Part shown: piece after piece, positions 16,165 through 24,210 of the stretch
Layout: each line of letters begins with the position of its first letter
Numbering within the stretch: the first letter of the stretch is position 1
DNA from: Magnetococcales bacterium
GTDB taxonomy: Bacteria; Pseudomonadota; Magnetococcia; Magnetococcales; JADFYX01
NCBI GenBank assembly: GCA_015232365.1
Contig: JADFZU010000018.1
Coordinates: 1 to 48,180 of the forward strand
Direction: 5' to 3'
DNA length: 48,180 bases
The notes under the pieces: model-generated
Databases searched by the model: none
What the model was told of the DNA's origin: nothing
What the model saw: the letters and a program-made list of their open reading frames with translations, nothing else
Position numbers and translations under genes: made by a program

Positions 16165-16926
16165 ATGAAATTAGCCAGAATGCAGAGTATTTTACGCCGG
16201 ATCTACCACACATTACCTCGTCCGCCTTCAACAAATTATAACTACCACTCACTAAAAACAGACCCCTATGCCTACTTACCTGAGCATGGAACAGTTTTAG
16301 ATGTTGGCGGAAAAGATGTTCGAGGCTGTTATGTTTTTGGTAAACCGCCAGAAAGTTGTAAATTAATCTGTTTAGATATTGAACCAGGGCCAGGAGTTGA
16401 CCTGGTAGCCGATGCCCACAACCTGGAAATGTTGTCTGACAACTCGATAGATTGTGTGGTGGCTGTTAGTGCATTGGAGCATATGGAAAAACCGTGGCTG
16501 GTAGTTGCAGAGCTCTACCGGGTACTAAAACCGGGAGGAATAATCTATTTAAACACCCCTTTTGTATTTCCATTTCATGGCGATCCTGACGATTTTTATC
16601 GTTTTTCCCACCATGGACTTGTTAAAATATGTTGCAACTTTGAAAGACTAGATTCAGGTTTCAACCGTGGCCCAGCCTCAACCACAACCCATATTCTCAT
16701 ACATTTTCTAGCTATATCTTTTTCATTCAACAGTAAACTGCTCTACGGCATTATGGTGGATATGTTTACATGGCTACTATTCTGGATCAAATATTTCGAC
16801 CGCTTTGTTGCCAAATATCAGCAGGCTTATGTAATACACTCCGGGGCATTTTTTATCGGCCGCAAACCCCACCACCCGGATATCTCACAAACCTATGAGC
16901 CTATTGGACTGGACCCCTGGGATTAA
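16165..16926 (+). CDS. Class I SAM-dependent methyltransferase
   Basis: A 253-residue enzyme of the methyltransferase-11 type. Motif I is VLDVGGKDVRG, the acidic loop is LICLDIEPGPGVDLVADAHN, and VVAVSALEHMEKPW with ELYRVLKPGGIIYLNTPF are the later motifs. Such enzymes in polysaccharide clusters usually methylate sugars; the acceptor cannot be read. A longer frame from a TTG at 16108 is possible, but the ATG at 16165 gives a normal N-terminus. The stop codon overlaps that of the convergent glycosyltransferase gene by 3-4 bp, so the two transcripts face each other. Confidence 0.85.
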   Translation: MKLARMQSILRRIYHTLPRPPSTNYNYHSLKTDPYAYLPEHGTVLDVGGKDVRGCYVFGKPPESCKLICLDIEPGPGVDLVADAHNLEMLSDNSIDCVVAVSALEHMEKPWLVVAELYRVLKPGGIIYLNTPFVFPFHGDPDDFYRFSHHGLVKICCNFERLDSGFNRGPASTTTHILIHFLAISFSFNSKLLYGIMVDMFTWLLFWIKYFDRFVAKYQQAYVIHSGAFFIGRKPHHPDISQTYEPIGLDPWD

Positions 16927-18017
16927 ATACGGGATGACAACCCTCGAACCATCTCGACATAATCATCACCTATCTGTTGCCAATCATATTTTTTTATTGT
17001 CTCTAAAGCACCAGCCCGGCATTTTTCTCGTAGGGCATGGTTGGAAATAAGCAGACTGATATGGTTTGCAAGCTCTTGTGAATCAGCAATATCGGCTAAA
17101 AATCCATTCTCTCCCGACACAATAATGTCGGTAGACATACCAACCTTGGTTGAAACCATTGGAACACCACAGGCCCACCCCTCTAATAGTGCCTTTGGCC
17201 CACCTTCGCCACGGGAGGCAATTAAATATAGATCCAGAGCCTGATAATAGGGAATAACATCAAAATACTCTTCAAAAAATTTGTGTTTATACGGTATCCC
17301 AAGCTTATCTAAACCATTCTTTACATAACCACGGGCAGGACCGGTCAACAACACCATTAGATTTGGCTGGTCATTTTTCAGCAGTGCCATGGTTTCGAGA
17401 AAAACATCTGGGCCTTTGAGAAGTTTAGGCTCTACCCCCTCTTCCCAGCCAGTACCATCTTTTTGGAAAGAGCCTATACAAAACGCATCTTTTGGGATAC
17501 CCAAACGTCCGCGAATCTTCTGCTTTTGCTCGGCGTCAGGCGGGGTAAACCTATCAAGATCAACCCCCAGAGGGATTTTTACCAACTTATCAGCAGGTAC
17601 TCCCTGCTCTATCAGTACCTGTGCAGAGTGTTCACAGGTTACAACCACCCGGTCTACATGGTCAAAAACAGCAGGTAGCTGCTTAAACATTTTTTGCATC
17701 GACTGGTCAGTGTCAGAGCTATCACCATGAAACCAGGTAACAACAACTTTGTTAGAACGGTGAAGTCGCTGTCTTGGCCCAAAGAACCATGCATACCGAT
17801 TGCCATAAATCAAAATCTGATGGCGTAAATTCCACGGATCGGCTGTAATCGGAACTACCCCTCCTAAACGGCGAGCAATACCTTGGGTGATGTAGTGTGC
17901 ATCCCATTTAAATGACCAGTTACTAGAGTCAGAAATATAGTGTACTTGCTGCTGCCTTCGTCCTGAAATCTCGTTTTCCAGCACAGTTTTCAATCTGCGT
18001 AAAAACCCTTGAGCCAT
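16923..18017 (-). CDS. GT4-family glycosyltransferase
   Basis: A 364-residue GT-B enzyme that adds sugars from nucleotide donors. The N-terminal half contains the acceptor-side fold; the C-terminal half has LYLIASRGEGGPKALLEGWA followed by CGVPMVSTKVG, the E-x7-E region that binds the donor in family GT4, and the upstream KGPDVFLETMALL. An ATG at 18035 has no ribosome-binding site, whereas GGTGGTG precedes the ATG at 18017, so the latter is preferred. No signal peptide is seen; it should act on the cytoplasmic face of the membrane in polysaccharide synthesis. Donor and acceptor are unknown. Confidence 0.9.
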   Translation of the reverse strand: MAQGFLRRLKTVLENEISGRRQQQVHYISDSSNWSFKWDAHYITQGIARRLGGVVPITADPWNLRHQILIYGNRYAWFFGPRQRLHRSNKVVVTWFHGDSSDTDQSMQKMFKQLPAVFDHVDRVVVTCEHSAQVLIEQGVPADKLVKIPLGVDLDRFTPPDAEQKQKIRGRLGIPKDAFCIGSFQKDGTGWEEGVEPKLLKGPDVFLETMALLKNDQPNLMVLLTGPARGYVKNGLDKLGIPYKHKFFEEYFDVIPYYQALDLYLIASRGEGGPKALLEGWACGVPMVSTKVGMSTDIIVSGENGFLADIADSQELANHISLLISNHALREKCRAGALETIKKYDWQQIGDDYVEMVRGLSSRI

Positions 18018-18156
18018 AAAATCACCACCAAACATTTATAAATAGGGCTGCTGTAAACATGCTTCTGCTATTTGCTGAACCCGTTCTCGTCCCATTCTAC
18101 TACAGAATATACCAACCTGCTTCTAGAAAAAATATTAACTATTGAAGGAGCAAAAA

Positions 18157-18516
18157 ATGAATATTTCTGAAGCAGAGTTTCCAGAGTCGTTGACAGATAT
18201 TAAAGATGTTATTGGCTTTGACGGAGCTATGACACTGTTAAGCAAATGTGCTGGAACCCGTCTGTTTATCCCCAAGAAAATGAAGGCACAGCATAAGCTG
18301 GCACAACTATTAGGTTTTGAGCAGGCTGCTCTTATGAGTCAGCATTTTGGTGGAGAGACTATTTCTATAGCTAGAGCAGCCAGGGCCAAACGCGCACTAC
18401 GCAACCGGGAGATTGTTCGCCGTTATGATGCCGGTGAGAGAGTGCCGGATATTGCTCAAGATGTGGAGCTAACCGAGAGGCAAATTTACAGTATACTTAG
18501 TCAGGGAGAGTATTAA
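18157..18516 (+). CDS. Mor-type transcription activator family protein
   Basis: A 119-residue protein of the family named after the phage Mu middle-operon regulator. The N-terminal dimerisation region contains KCAGTRLFIPKKMKAQHKLA, and the C-terminal helix-turn-helix is RNREIVRRYDAGERVPDIAQ followed by LTERQIYSIL. The start is the ATG following GAAGGAG; a TTG five codons upstream is also in frame. There are no other phage genes nearby, so it may be a domesticated regulator or a leftover. Its TAA stop codon overlaps the left edge of palindromic element copy 4. Confidence 0.8.
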   Translation: MNISEAEFPESLTDIKDVIGFDGAMTLLSKCAGTRLFIPKKMKAQHKLAQLLGFEQAALMSQHFGGETISIARAARAKRALRNREIVRRYDAGERVPDIAQDVELTERQIYSILSQGEY

Positions 18517-18676
18517 CCAGGAGTTGTAACTAACCAGCATGTTTGTCTAACATTTAGATTTATCTGGTGTATCAGGGATAATCGCAGCCACCTTGTTGGT
18601 GACAAGATTTTTCCCTGATATGCTTGGTTAAAAAATAAGTTGTACCAGGTGACTGTCTCTAACTGCCTCTAGGCTT
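18515..18676. repeat. Palindromic element copy 4 (long form, diverged)
   Basis: The central string CCACCTTGTTGGTGACAAGA is shared with copy 1 over 20 bp. It is flanked by the inverted repeat ATCAGGGA and TCCCTGAT. The right end AACTGCCTCTAGGCTTA matches the family, while the left end AACCAGGAGTTG is diverged. The left edge coincides with the stop codon of the Mor-like gene. The copy lies between that gene and the B12 radical SAM gene. Confidence 0.7.
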
Positions 18677-18783
18677 AGACATTTAGATGCGAAGAAATTG
18701 ATTTTTGAGGAATATGTGCTAGGATCTGACGCTGTGGATATGTCTGAAATAGCTTGGACAGGTGGTGTGTTGAGAGTTATGTA

Positions 18784-20301
18784 ATGAAGATTGAGCGTAT
18801 ACTTCTTATTGATGTTGAGCTGGACAAAAATGCTGGAGGTGATGACCAGCTTCAGGGTAGATGGGTCCACCACCCCATAGGCTTAATGTATTTGGTTAGT
18901 TCTGTAAAAGCTGTGTTTCCAGATATTGAATTTCGCATTATCCACACCCCGACCATTAGCAACTATCTATCGACAATTCACACCGTTTTGGAAGAGTTTC
19001 AACCTGATTTAATCGGCCTTAGGGCACTATCGATGTTTCAAAAGCAGTTTGATGCTGCTGCCCAACTTATCCGAAAATATAACAGTGAGCTGTTTCTGGT
19101 TGGTGGAGGACCATATCCATCTGGCTCATACGAACACCTGTTGGAGAACAACTTAGTTGATCTGGTAGTTATCGGTGAAGGAGAGAGAACATTTACTGAA
19201 CTAATCACCTCTCTTAAAAAAAACAGCAATCCTCCCATAACCTTGCCAGGATTGGCTTTTTTGGACTCTCATGGAAAAGCAGCACTCTCTCCAGAGCGTG
19301 CTCCCATAAAAGATTTAGATCAGATCCCCTTTCCCGCTTATGACCATATAGAGTTAAAAGAATACTCTGGTTTATCTGCTCAATCACTACAAAACACATC
19401 ATCAAGTGCTTTTATTTTTGCCACACGAGGCTGCCCTTACCGCTGCTTCTACTGCTCTGCTGCATTTACCAAAAAAGTTAGAAAAAGATCTCCTGAAAAT
19501 ATAGTAGAAGAGATGGGGATACACTATCATGAGAAGGGACTTCGCGAGTTTGTTTTTTGTGACGATATTTTCAACGTCACCTTAACAGCAAGCAAAAAAA
19601 TTCTCACTAAAATTGCCGAAAACTTTCCCGATATAAAGGTTAATTTTTCCAATGGATTGCGTGCTGACCAAATGGACATGGAGTTTATCGATCTACTCCA
19701 GGAGGTTGGAGCAACTCACCTTGCTGTAGCTATAGAGAGTGCTACTCCAAGACTACAAAGAATGATTGGAAAATATCTTAATATTGAGAAGAGTACAGAG
19801 ATAATAAATGAACTGTCAAAACGTTTTGTAGTTTGTGGGTTTTTTATGGTTGGCTTTCCTACCGAGACTTTTGATGAGGCGATGGCAACGGTTAACCTCG
19901 CAAAAGATCTACCTGATATGGCACAGCCAGTTCTAAGCATTGTCCGCATATATAGGGGAACACCGCTTTTCGACTTTCTGGAACCGACAAAAAAACAGAT
20001 TCTGCAACTTGATGAACAGTCAGCATTTGCCATGCAGCCAAAACTTAAAGGAGATGAGTCTGACCGGTTTTATGGAGACTTTTTTTCAGACGAGAAGGTT
20101 CCACTCAAGGATGAGGATATTCGTTTAATTCGTTGGGAGTGGGCACGGCAGGTAGTTTTTAATGGAGAGCGAATTCGCAATGGTCAAAAAGTTTTGGAAA
20201 AACATTACAACCAAGAGCAGATCCTCTCTTTTTACCGGAATTTCCTAGACAACCCAGACTACTCCATAAATGATATGCAGCAGTTGTTACGCATCAAATA
20301 A
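18784..20301 (+). CDS. B12-binding-domain radical SAM protein
   Basis: A 505-residue enzyme. Residues about 1-150 form a cobalamin-binding-like domain (FQPDLIGLRALSMFQ, FLVGGGPYPSGSYEHLL, VVIGEGERTF), followed by the radical SAM barrel with the cluster motif CPYRCFYC (C217, C221, C224). The family includes methyltransferases and cyclases acting on unreactive carbons. The classical B12 histidine motif DxHxxG is not seen, so cobalamin may be bound base-off or lost. A TTG start at 18754 is possible, but ATG at 18784 gives the typical MKIERILLIDVE opening. It follows element copy 4 and is convergent with the acyltransferase; the substrate is unknown, possibly a lipid or sugar. Confidence 0.85.
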   Translation: MKIERILLIDVELDKNAGGDDQLQGRWVHHPIGLMYLVSSVKAVFPDIEFRIIHTPTISNYLSTIHTVLEEFQPDLIGLRALSMFQKQFDAAAQLIRKYNSELFLVGGGPYPSGSYEHLLENNLVDLVVIGEGERTFTELITSLKKNSNPPITLPGLAFLDSHGKAALSPERAPIKDLDQIPFPAYDHIELKEYSGLSAQSLQNTSSSAFIFATRGCPYRCFYCSAAFTKKVRKRSPENIVEEMGIHYHEKGLREFVFCDDIFNVTLTASKKILTKIAENFPDIKVNFSNGLRADQMDMEFIDLLQEVGATHLAVAIESATPRLQRMIGKYLNIEKSTEIINELSKRFVVCGFFMVGFPTETFDEAMATVNLAKDLPDMAQPVLSIVRIYRGTPLFDFLEPTKKQILQLDEQSAFAMQPKLKGDESDRFYGDFFSDEKVPLKDEDIRLIRWEWARQVVFNGERIRNGQKVLEKHYNQEQILSFYRNFLDNPDYSINDMQQLLRIK

Positions 20302-20359
20302 GCTCAGTTTCGATAGTCTCGACACCCTTACCCACCCACAAGATTATGAGTGGTAGTCA

Positions 20360-22477
20360 CTACTTCTGAAACAAATCCAGAATTAGATCTCTGTGTTCAT
20401 GAAGCATCAGTTTGAGACCCTCAATTCCAGCAATTGTTAGATGATCAGAATCTCCATAATAGGAGGTTTCCAAAGTACCAACTGGACACCTTTCTCCGTT
20501 GCAGTAATATTTGGAGATATCAAGATAATGAAAATTAGGGCTGGACTCATTTGTAAAGATCTTAAGAAACTCATTTTGCTGCTCGTAATAAGCTGTAACC
20601 GAGGAGGAGAGTTGATTTAATTTTTCCTCTCGTAATATTTTCGGCAGACGATAGACCGCCTTGTAGATCTCCTGGGGCAAAAAACGCTGATGGGGAACCG
20701 GTCCGATTATAATAACCTGGCTACCGATCTCACCATACTTTTTTACGGTCCTGGCAAGGCCACGAGCCATTATCGCAAAATATGCTTCTTTGTCGAGATG
20801 CTTTTCATCGCTTTCAACCTCGGCAATGGGAACATAATTTGTGTAGTAAATCCAACTTGCTGCCATAAAAACCACTGGAATGCGATATTTTTTGACCTGA
20901 CTATAGACCTGGTCACTGAGTATGGAGCAGTCGTTTGCCTGGTAGTTTTTATTATTAAGGGCATTAATTCCCAGAAAAGGCGGGCAAGTAGTATGGGTGG
21001 CAGCAATACCCCGCAGACCGTTTTGCTCTGCGAAACTACTAAAAGCTGGAATAGAAACGATGGCATGGCTATCGCCGGTAAGAATAAAATCAACCTTTTT
21101 CTTCCGCTGAGAGCTTACCTCACAGTAGTAATTATTTTTAGAAGGGGGAAATATTTCACTTTCAATACACTTGCCATAGCCCCATGAATTTAAAAATGAG
21201 TGGCGTAGAGAGTCAGGATAACCTTGCCGTTCGATAAAGCCATCGTTAAACCAAAAGGCAAATGCAAATAAAATGATCAACGTCCATACGCCAGACATAC
21301 TAAAAATAAACAGACGAGTGGGAACTCTCTGCTGATTTCGACATGGGCTTTCGATAAACCGCCACGAAATCAGGCTAAGCAGCAACAATAGAGGAAAAAA
21401 CCAGTAGTAGACACCTTCCGGCAACTCTCCTAGGTTTGACAGGCGGATAAAAGCCAGTAACGGCACATGCCAAAGGTAGAGAGAGTATGAAAGCAAACCG
21501 ACAAAGACAAGTGCGGGGCTTGCCAGAAGGTTGCTAACCGGATCTCCCGGCTTAGCAAACCAGATAATAATCATCACACCAAGCACTGGAATCAATGTGT
21601 AAAATGAAGGGTGCTGTATCTCTTTCTCGCCGAAAAAAATGAGGGAGAAGGCGATCATAAAAATGCCAAAAAACGGCATGACTTTACCTACCCTAAATTC
21701 GGCAGGTGAGAGTGTATTAATGGCAGAACATGTTGGTTTTTCTGGTTTACCTGGCAAATCAAGAGGTTGCAGCAGTGATGCACGAACCACTGTCGAATTT
21801 AGATTTATGGTTCCAGGATGGTTACAACCTCTTTCCACCTCCAATGCAGCTAAAATAGATCCGGCTAACAGCTCCCAGAACCTGGCAGGTGCGAGAAAAA
21901 ATGCGGCATCTGGGGCACGATATGGACGGCCACTCCACTCTGCAAACAGTAGAGAGACAAACGCAGCAAAAAGAAAAAAGTGAAGAAAACGACGTTGACC
22001 AAGCCGCCATAAGAAGACCAGGAGAACTGGAAACAGCAGATAAAACTGCTCTTCAATAGCCAAACTCCAGGTATGCATCAATGGCAGCAGTTCAAAGCTG
22101 GGGGAAAAATAGCCGCTATTTTGCCAATAAACAAAATTGGAAACAAAGCCTGATACCGACAGAACAGTCAGGCCAAAAGCCTTTAGCTGGGAGTGGTCCA
22201 TGAGGAACCAGGCTACTCCCATGCTAAGCAGAACAACTAGACTCAGAACCGGAAGAATTCGTCTACAGCGACGTTGATAAAAATAGCTTAAGGAAAGGTT
22301 TCCGGTATCGTGAAGCTCAAGAATGATGATGGAGGAGATAAGATAGCCGGAGATTACAAAAAAAATGTCAACACCAAGATAACCACCGGGAAGCAGCTTT
22401 CCTGTATGAAATAAAATAACTGAAAGAACAGCAATAGCCCTGATGCCATCGATTTCTGGGCGGTAAATAGTTCTAAT
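20360..22477 (-). CDS. OafA/YrhL-type acyltransferase with SGNH-like domain; no ATG start, element inserted in frame
   Basis: An inner-membrane protein that acylates surface glycans. The family opening YRPEIDGIRAIAVLSV lies in frame upstream of the first ATG (22222), so that ATG is not the real start. Between it and the stop codon at 22483-22481 there is no ATG, GTG or TTG. An ATT at 22477, four bases after AGGTG, is the best candidate, giving about 705 residues; alternatively a one-base frameshift separates the gene from an ATG at 22493. The membrane part has WSLAIEEQFYLLFP and YSLYLWHVPLL. The C-terminal SGNH-like part has LTGDSHA and a late GDSDHLT. About 39 residues (starting near INLNSTVV, ending AEFRVG) are encoded by a palindromic element in a loop between helices. 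Confidence 0.8.
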   Translation of the reverse strand: MRTIYRPEIDGIRAIAVLSVILFHTGKLLPGGYLGVDIFFVISGYLISSIIILELHDTGNLSLSYFYQRRCRRILPVLSLVVLLSMGVAWFLMDHSQLKAFGLTVLSVSGFVSNFVYWQNSGYFSPSFELLPLMHTWSLAIEEQFYLLFPVLLVFLWRLGQRRFLHFFLFAAFVSLLFAEWSGRPYRAPDAAFFLAPARFWELLAGSILAALEVERGCNHPGTINLNSTVVRASLLQPLDLPGKPEKPTCSAINTLSPAEFRVGKVMPFFGIFMIAFSLIFFGEKEIQHPSFYTLIPVLGVMIIIWFAKPGDPVSNLLASPALVFVGLLSYSLYLWHVPLLAFIRLSNLGELPEGVYYWFFPLLLLLSLISWRFIESPCRNQQRVPTRLFIFSMSGVWTLIILFAFAFWFNDGFIERQGYPDSLRHSFLNSWGYGKCIESEIFPPSKNNYYCEVSSQRKKKVDFILTGDSHAIVSIPAFSSFAEQNGLRGIAATHTTCPPFLGINALNNKNYQANDCSILSDQVYSQVKKYRIPVVFMAASWIYYTNYVPIAEVESDEKHLDKEAYFAIMARGLARTVKKYGEIGSQVIIIGPVPHQRFLPQEIYKAVYRLPKILREEKLNQLSSSVTAYYEQQNEFLKIFTNESSPNFHYLDISKYYCNGERCPVGTLETSYYGDSDHLTIAGIEGLKLMLHEHRDLILDLFQK
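21690..21805. repeat. Palindromic element copy 5, inside the acyltransferase coding frame
   Basis: The ends ACCCTAAATTCGGCAGGTG (21690-21708) and CCACTGTCGAATTTAGATT (21787-21805) match the family at about 16 and 15 of 19 positions. The interior string TGTTGGTTTTTCTG is identical to copy 2. TA dinucleotides flank it at 21689-21690 and 21806-21807; one TA plus the element is 117 bp, exactly 39 codons, and the coding frame continues through it. Confidence 0.85.
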
Positions 22478-22975
22478 ATATCACCTGTAACATCAAGATA
22501 TTAATATAAAATAAAAACTATACTTAATCCTCTTCCAGCTATCAATAGCTAAACCGTTATTACTTGAACATTTTACCATATGGGTATATCTCCCCATTTC
22601 CCATCAATCATTATAAAATGCATACCTGGATTTAGTGTAGATGTTAACTTATTCCTGAGACTGTTGTATTTCTTTACACGACTGTTTCTGAAACAGTGCA
22701 CCGATGAATAGAGGGCTTTATTAATCCTTCCGCTATTTGGCCATGGTATGCCAACACGACTTAATCATTTGATTCGTGCAACAGTGCTAATATAGGTTAA
22801 AAGGGTATAATCAACGTTGCCATAAACCTTAATACAAATATACGCAACACCCACTACTAGCATTTTTAGCCGTTCACAATTTTCCATTCATAGCCCCATT
22901 TTTTCTGTTAGTATACGGGGAGTGTTAAAATATCTGTAATCGTGAAATATTGACTGTTTTTTTGGTAACTGCTCC
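22478..22975. other. Gene-free region with a perfect palindrome and possible diverged element copy
   Basis: This divergent 498-bp gap separates the acyltransferase and toroid genes. ACTGTTTCTGAAACAGT (22681-22697) is a perfect inverted repeat with a single central base. ACCTGGATTTAG near 22624 and TAATATAGGTTAA near 22788 weakly resemble the left and right ends of the palindromic elements, which could make 22624-22801 an old, long copy. No tRNA or convincing frame is seen. Confidence 0.35.
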
Positions 22976-24181
22976 ATGCCTGCTTTGTCAAAATTGCTAG
23001 CTGCACCTCTGGTTTACAAACTTTGGCGACGGGACCATCTTCGCTATATTTTCCGTGATTTACTCAATCCAGCCAGTCAGGAGGCCCAAGATGACCGGAG
23101 CCATCTGATTGCTGTTTTGGACTGGCTTTGCCGTGCTCAAGATATCTTGGACAACAGAGACGATGCTGGCGGTATCTCGGCTGGCTGGAGTTATGAAGAT
23201 GGGTGGCTGCCAGGTTATCCTGAAACCAGCGGCTATATTGTTGAGACCTTTCTTGCTGCAGCAGAAATTCTTGATAATCCCGACTATAAAAAAAGGGCTG
23301 GCCGGATTTTGGATTGGGAGCTATCCATCCAAAATCCAGACGGCTCTTTCCCCGGCCATTTTGGCGAGACGGGGAGCAGGCCGGTAATTTTCAATACCGG
23401 CCAGATTATGTTTGGTCTGACAGAGGGGTTTCTACATCTACAACGCCAAGAGTGCCTTGATGGAGCTGTTCGAGCAGGACAGTGGCTACTTAAAAACCAG
23501 GATGATGATGGTTGCTGGCGACGCAATACCCATGGTGGTATTATTCACACCTATAACAGCCGGGCCGCTTGGTCCCTGCTCAGAACCGCACGACTGGCCA
23601 ACAACTTGAAACTAGAGAGAGGTGCTGAGAAAAACCTCCGTTGGGCTATGAGTTGTCAAACCGAGAGCGGCTGGTTTGAGCAGAACAGTTTTAAATTGAA
23701 TCAGGCTCCATACACCCACACCATAGCCTACGCTATTCGAGGGTTGTTGGAGGGTGGTATTTTACTGGATGACAACAAAATGGTTGCAGCGGCAAGCAAG
23801 GCTGCTTACTCTGTACTGCTAAAGATGGATGGTAGAGGCTGGCTAGCTGGAGCATTTGCAGATGAGTGGGTCGCCAAGGGAGGGTACTGCTGTCTTACCG
23901 GCCTGGCTCAGTTTAGTATTATCTGGTCTCGCTTGGGATATCTTAAAGGTGACGAACTGTTTCTTGAAGGGGCAAAGCGGGCCAATAGCTATTTAAAAAG
24001 AAATCATGTTTTGCTTGGCAATCAGAGCCCAGACCATGGAGGAATAGCCGGTTCTCAACCGATTTGGGGGGCATATTCCAGGTTTGAATATCCCAACTGG
24101 GCGGCTAAATTTTTTGCCGATGCCGTTATGCTGCAGATGGAAAACCGAGAAATTCCATCTGCTTTTGGAAAACAACCCTAG
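22976..24181 (+). CDS. Alpha/alpha-toroid (six-hairpin-like) polysaccharide-associated protein
   Basis: A 401-residue protein without signal peptide or membrane helices. It contains repeated helical hairpins with glycine-rich turns, such as IQNPDGSFPGHFGE, LKNQDDDGCWRRNTHG and MSCQTESGWFEQNSF, typical of the alpha/alpha toroid shared by terpene cyclases, glycoside hydrolases and epimerase-like proteins. Similar proteins occur in polysaccharide loci without assigned reactions. No defined catalytic pair is visible, so I do not name an activity. Its TAG stop codon lies within a half copy of the palindromic element, and the formyltransferase gene begins 23 bases later. No strong ribosome-binding site precedes its ATG. 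Confidence 0.75.
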   Translation: MPALSKLLAAPLVYKLWRRDHLRYIFRDLLNPASQEAQDDRSHLIAVLDWLCRAQDILDNRDDAGGISAGWSYEDGWLPGYPETSGYIVETFLAAAEILDNPDYKKRAGRILDWELSIQNPDGSFPGHFGETGSRPVIFNTGQIMFGLTEGFLHLQRQECLDGAVRAGQWLLKNQDDDGCWRRNTHGGIIHTYNSRAAWSLLRTARLANNLKLERGAEKNLRWAMSCQTESGWFEQNSFKLNQAPYTHTIAYAIRGLLEGGILLDDNKMVAAASKAAYSVLLKMDGRGWLAGAFADEWVAKGGYCCLTGLAQFSIIWSRLGYLKGDELFLEGAKRANSYLKRNHVLLGNQSPDHGGIAGSQPIWGAYSRFEYPNWAAKFFADAVMLQMENREIPSAFGKQP

Positions 24182-24210
24182 ATTCAGCAGTTGAGCTGGC
24201 ATTAATGGTC
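24174..24210 (+). repeat. Palindromic element half copy 6
   Basis: AACCCTAGATTCAGCAGTTG followed by AGCTGGCATTAATGG matches the left arm and loop of copy 3. The right arm is absent or has decayed. The TAG stop codon of the toroid gene and the ATG start codon of the formyltransferase gene both lie inside this stretch. Confidence 0.7.

Noticed and set aside
3131-24210. The dispersed repeats as a CRISPR array
   Set aside because: Copies are kilobases apart, palindromic, of variable length and without regular spacers; no cas gene is present.
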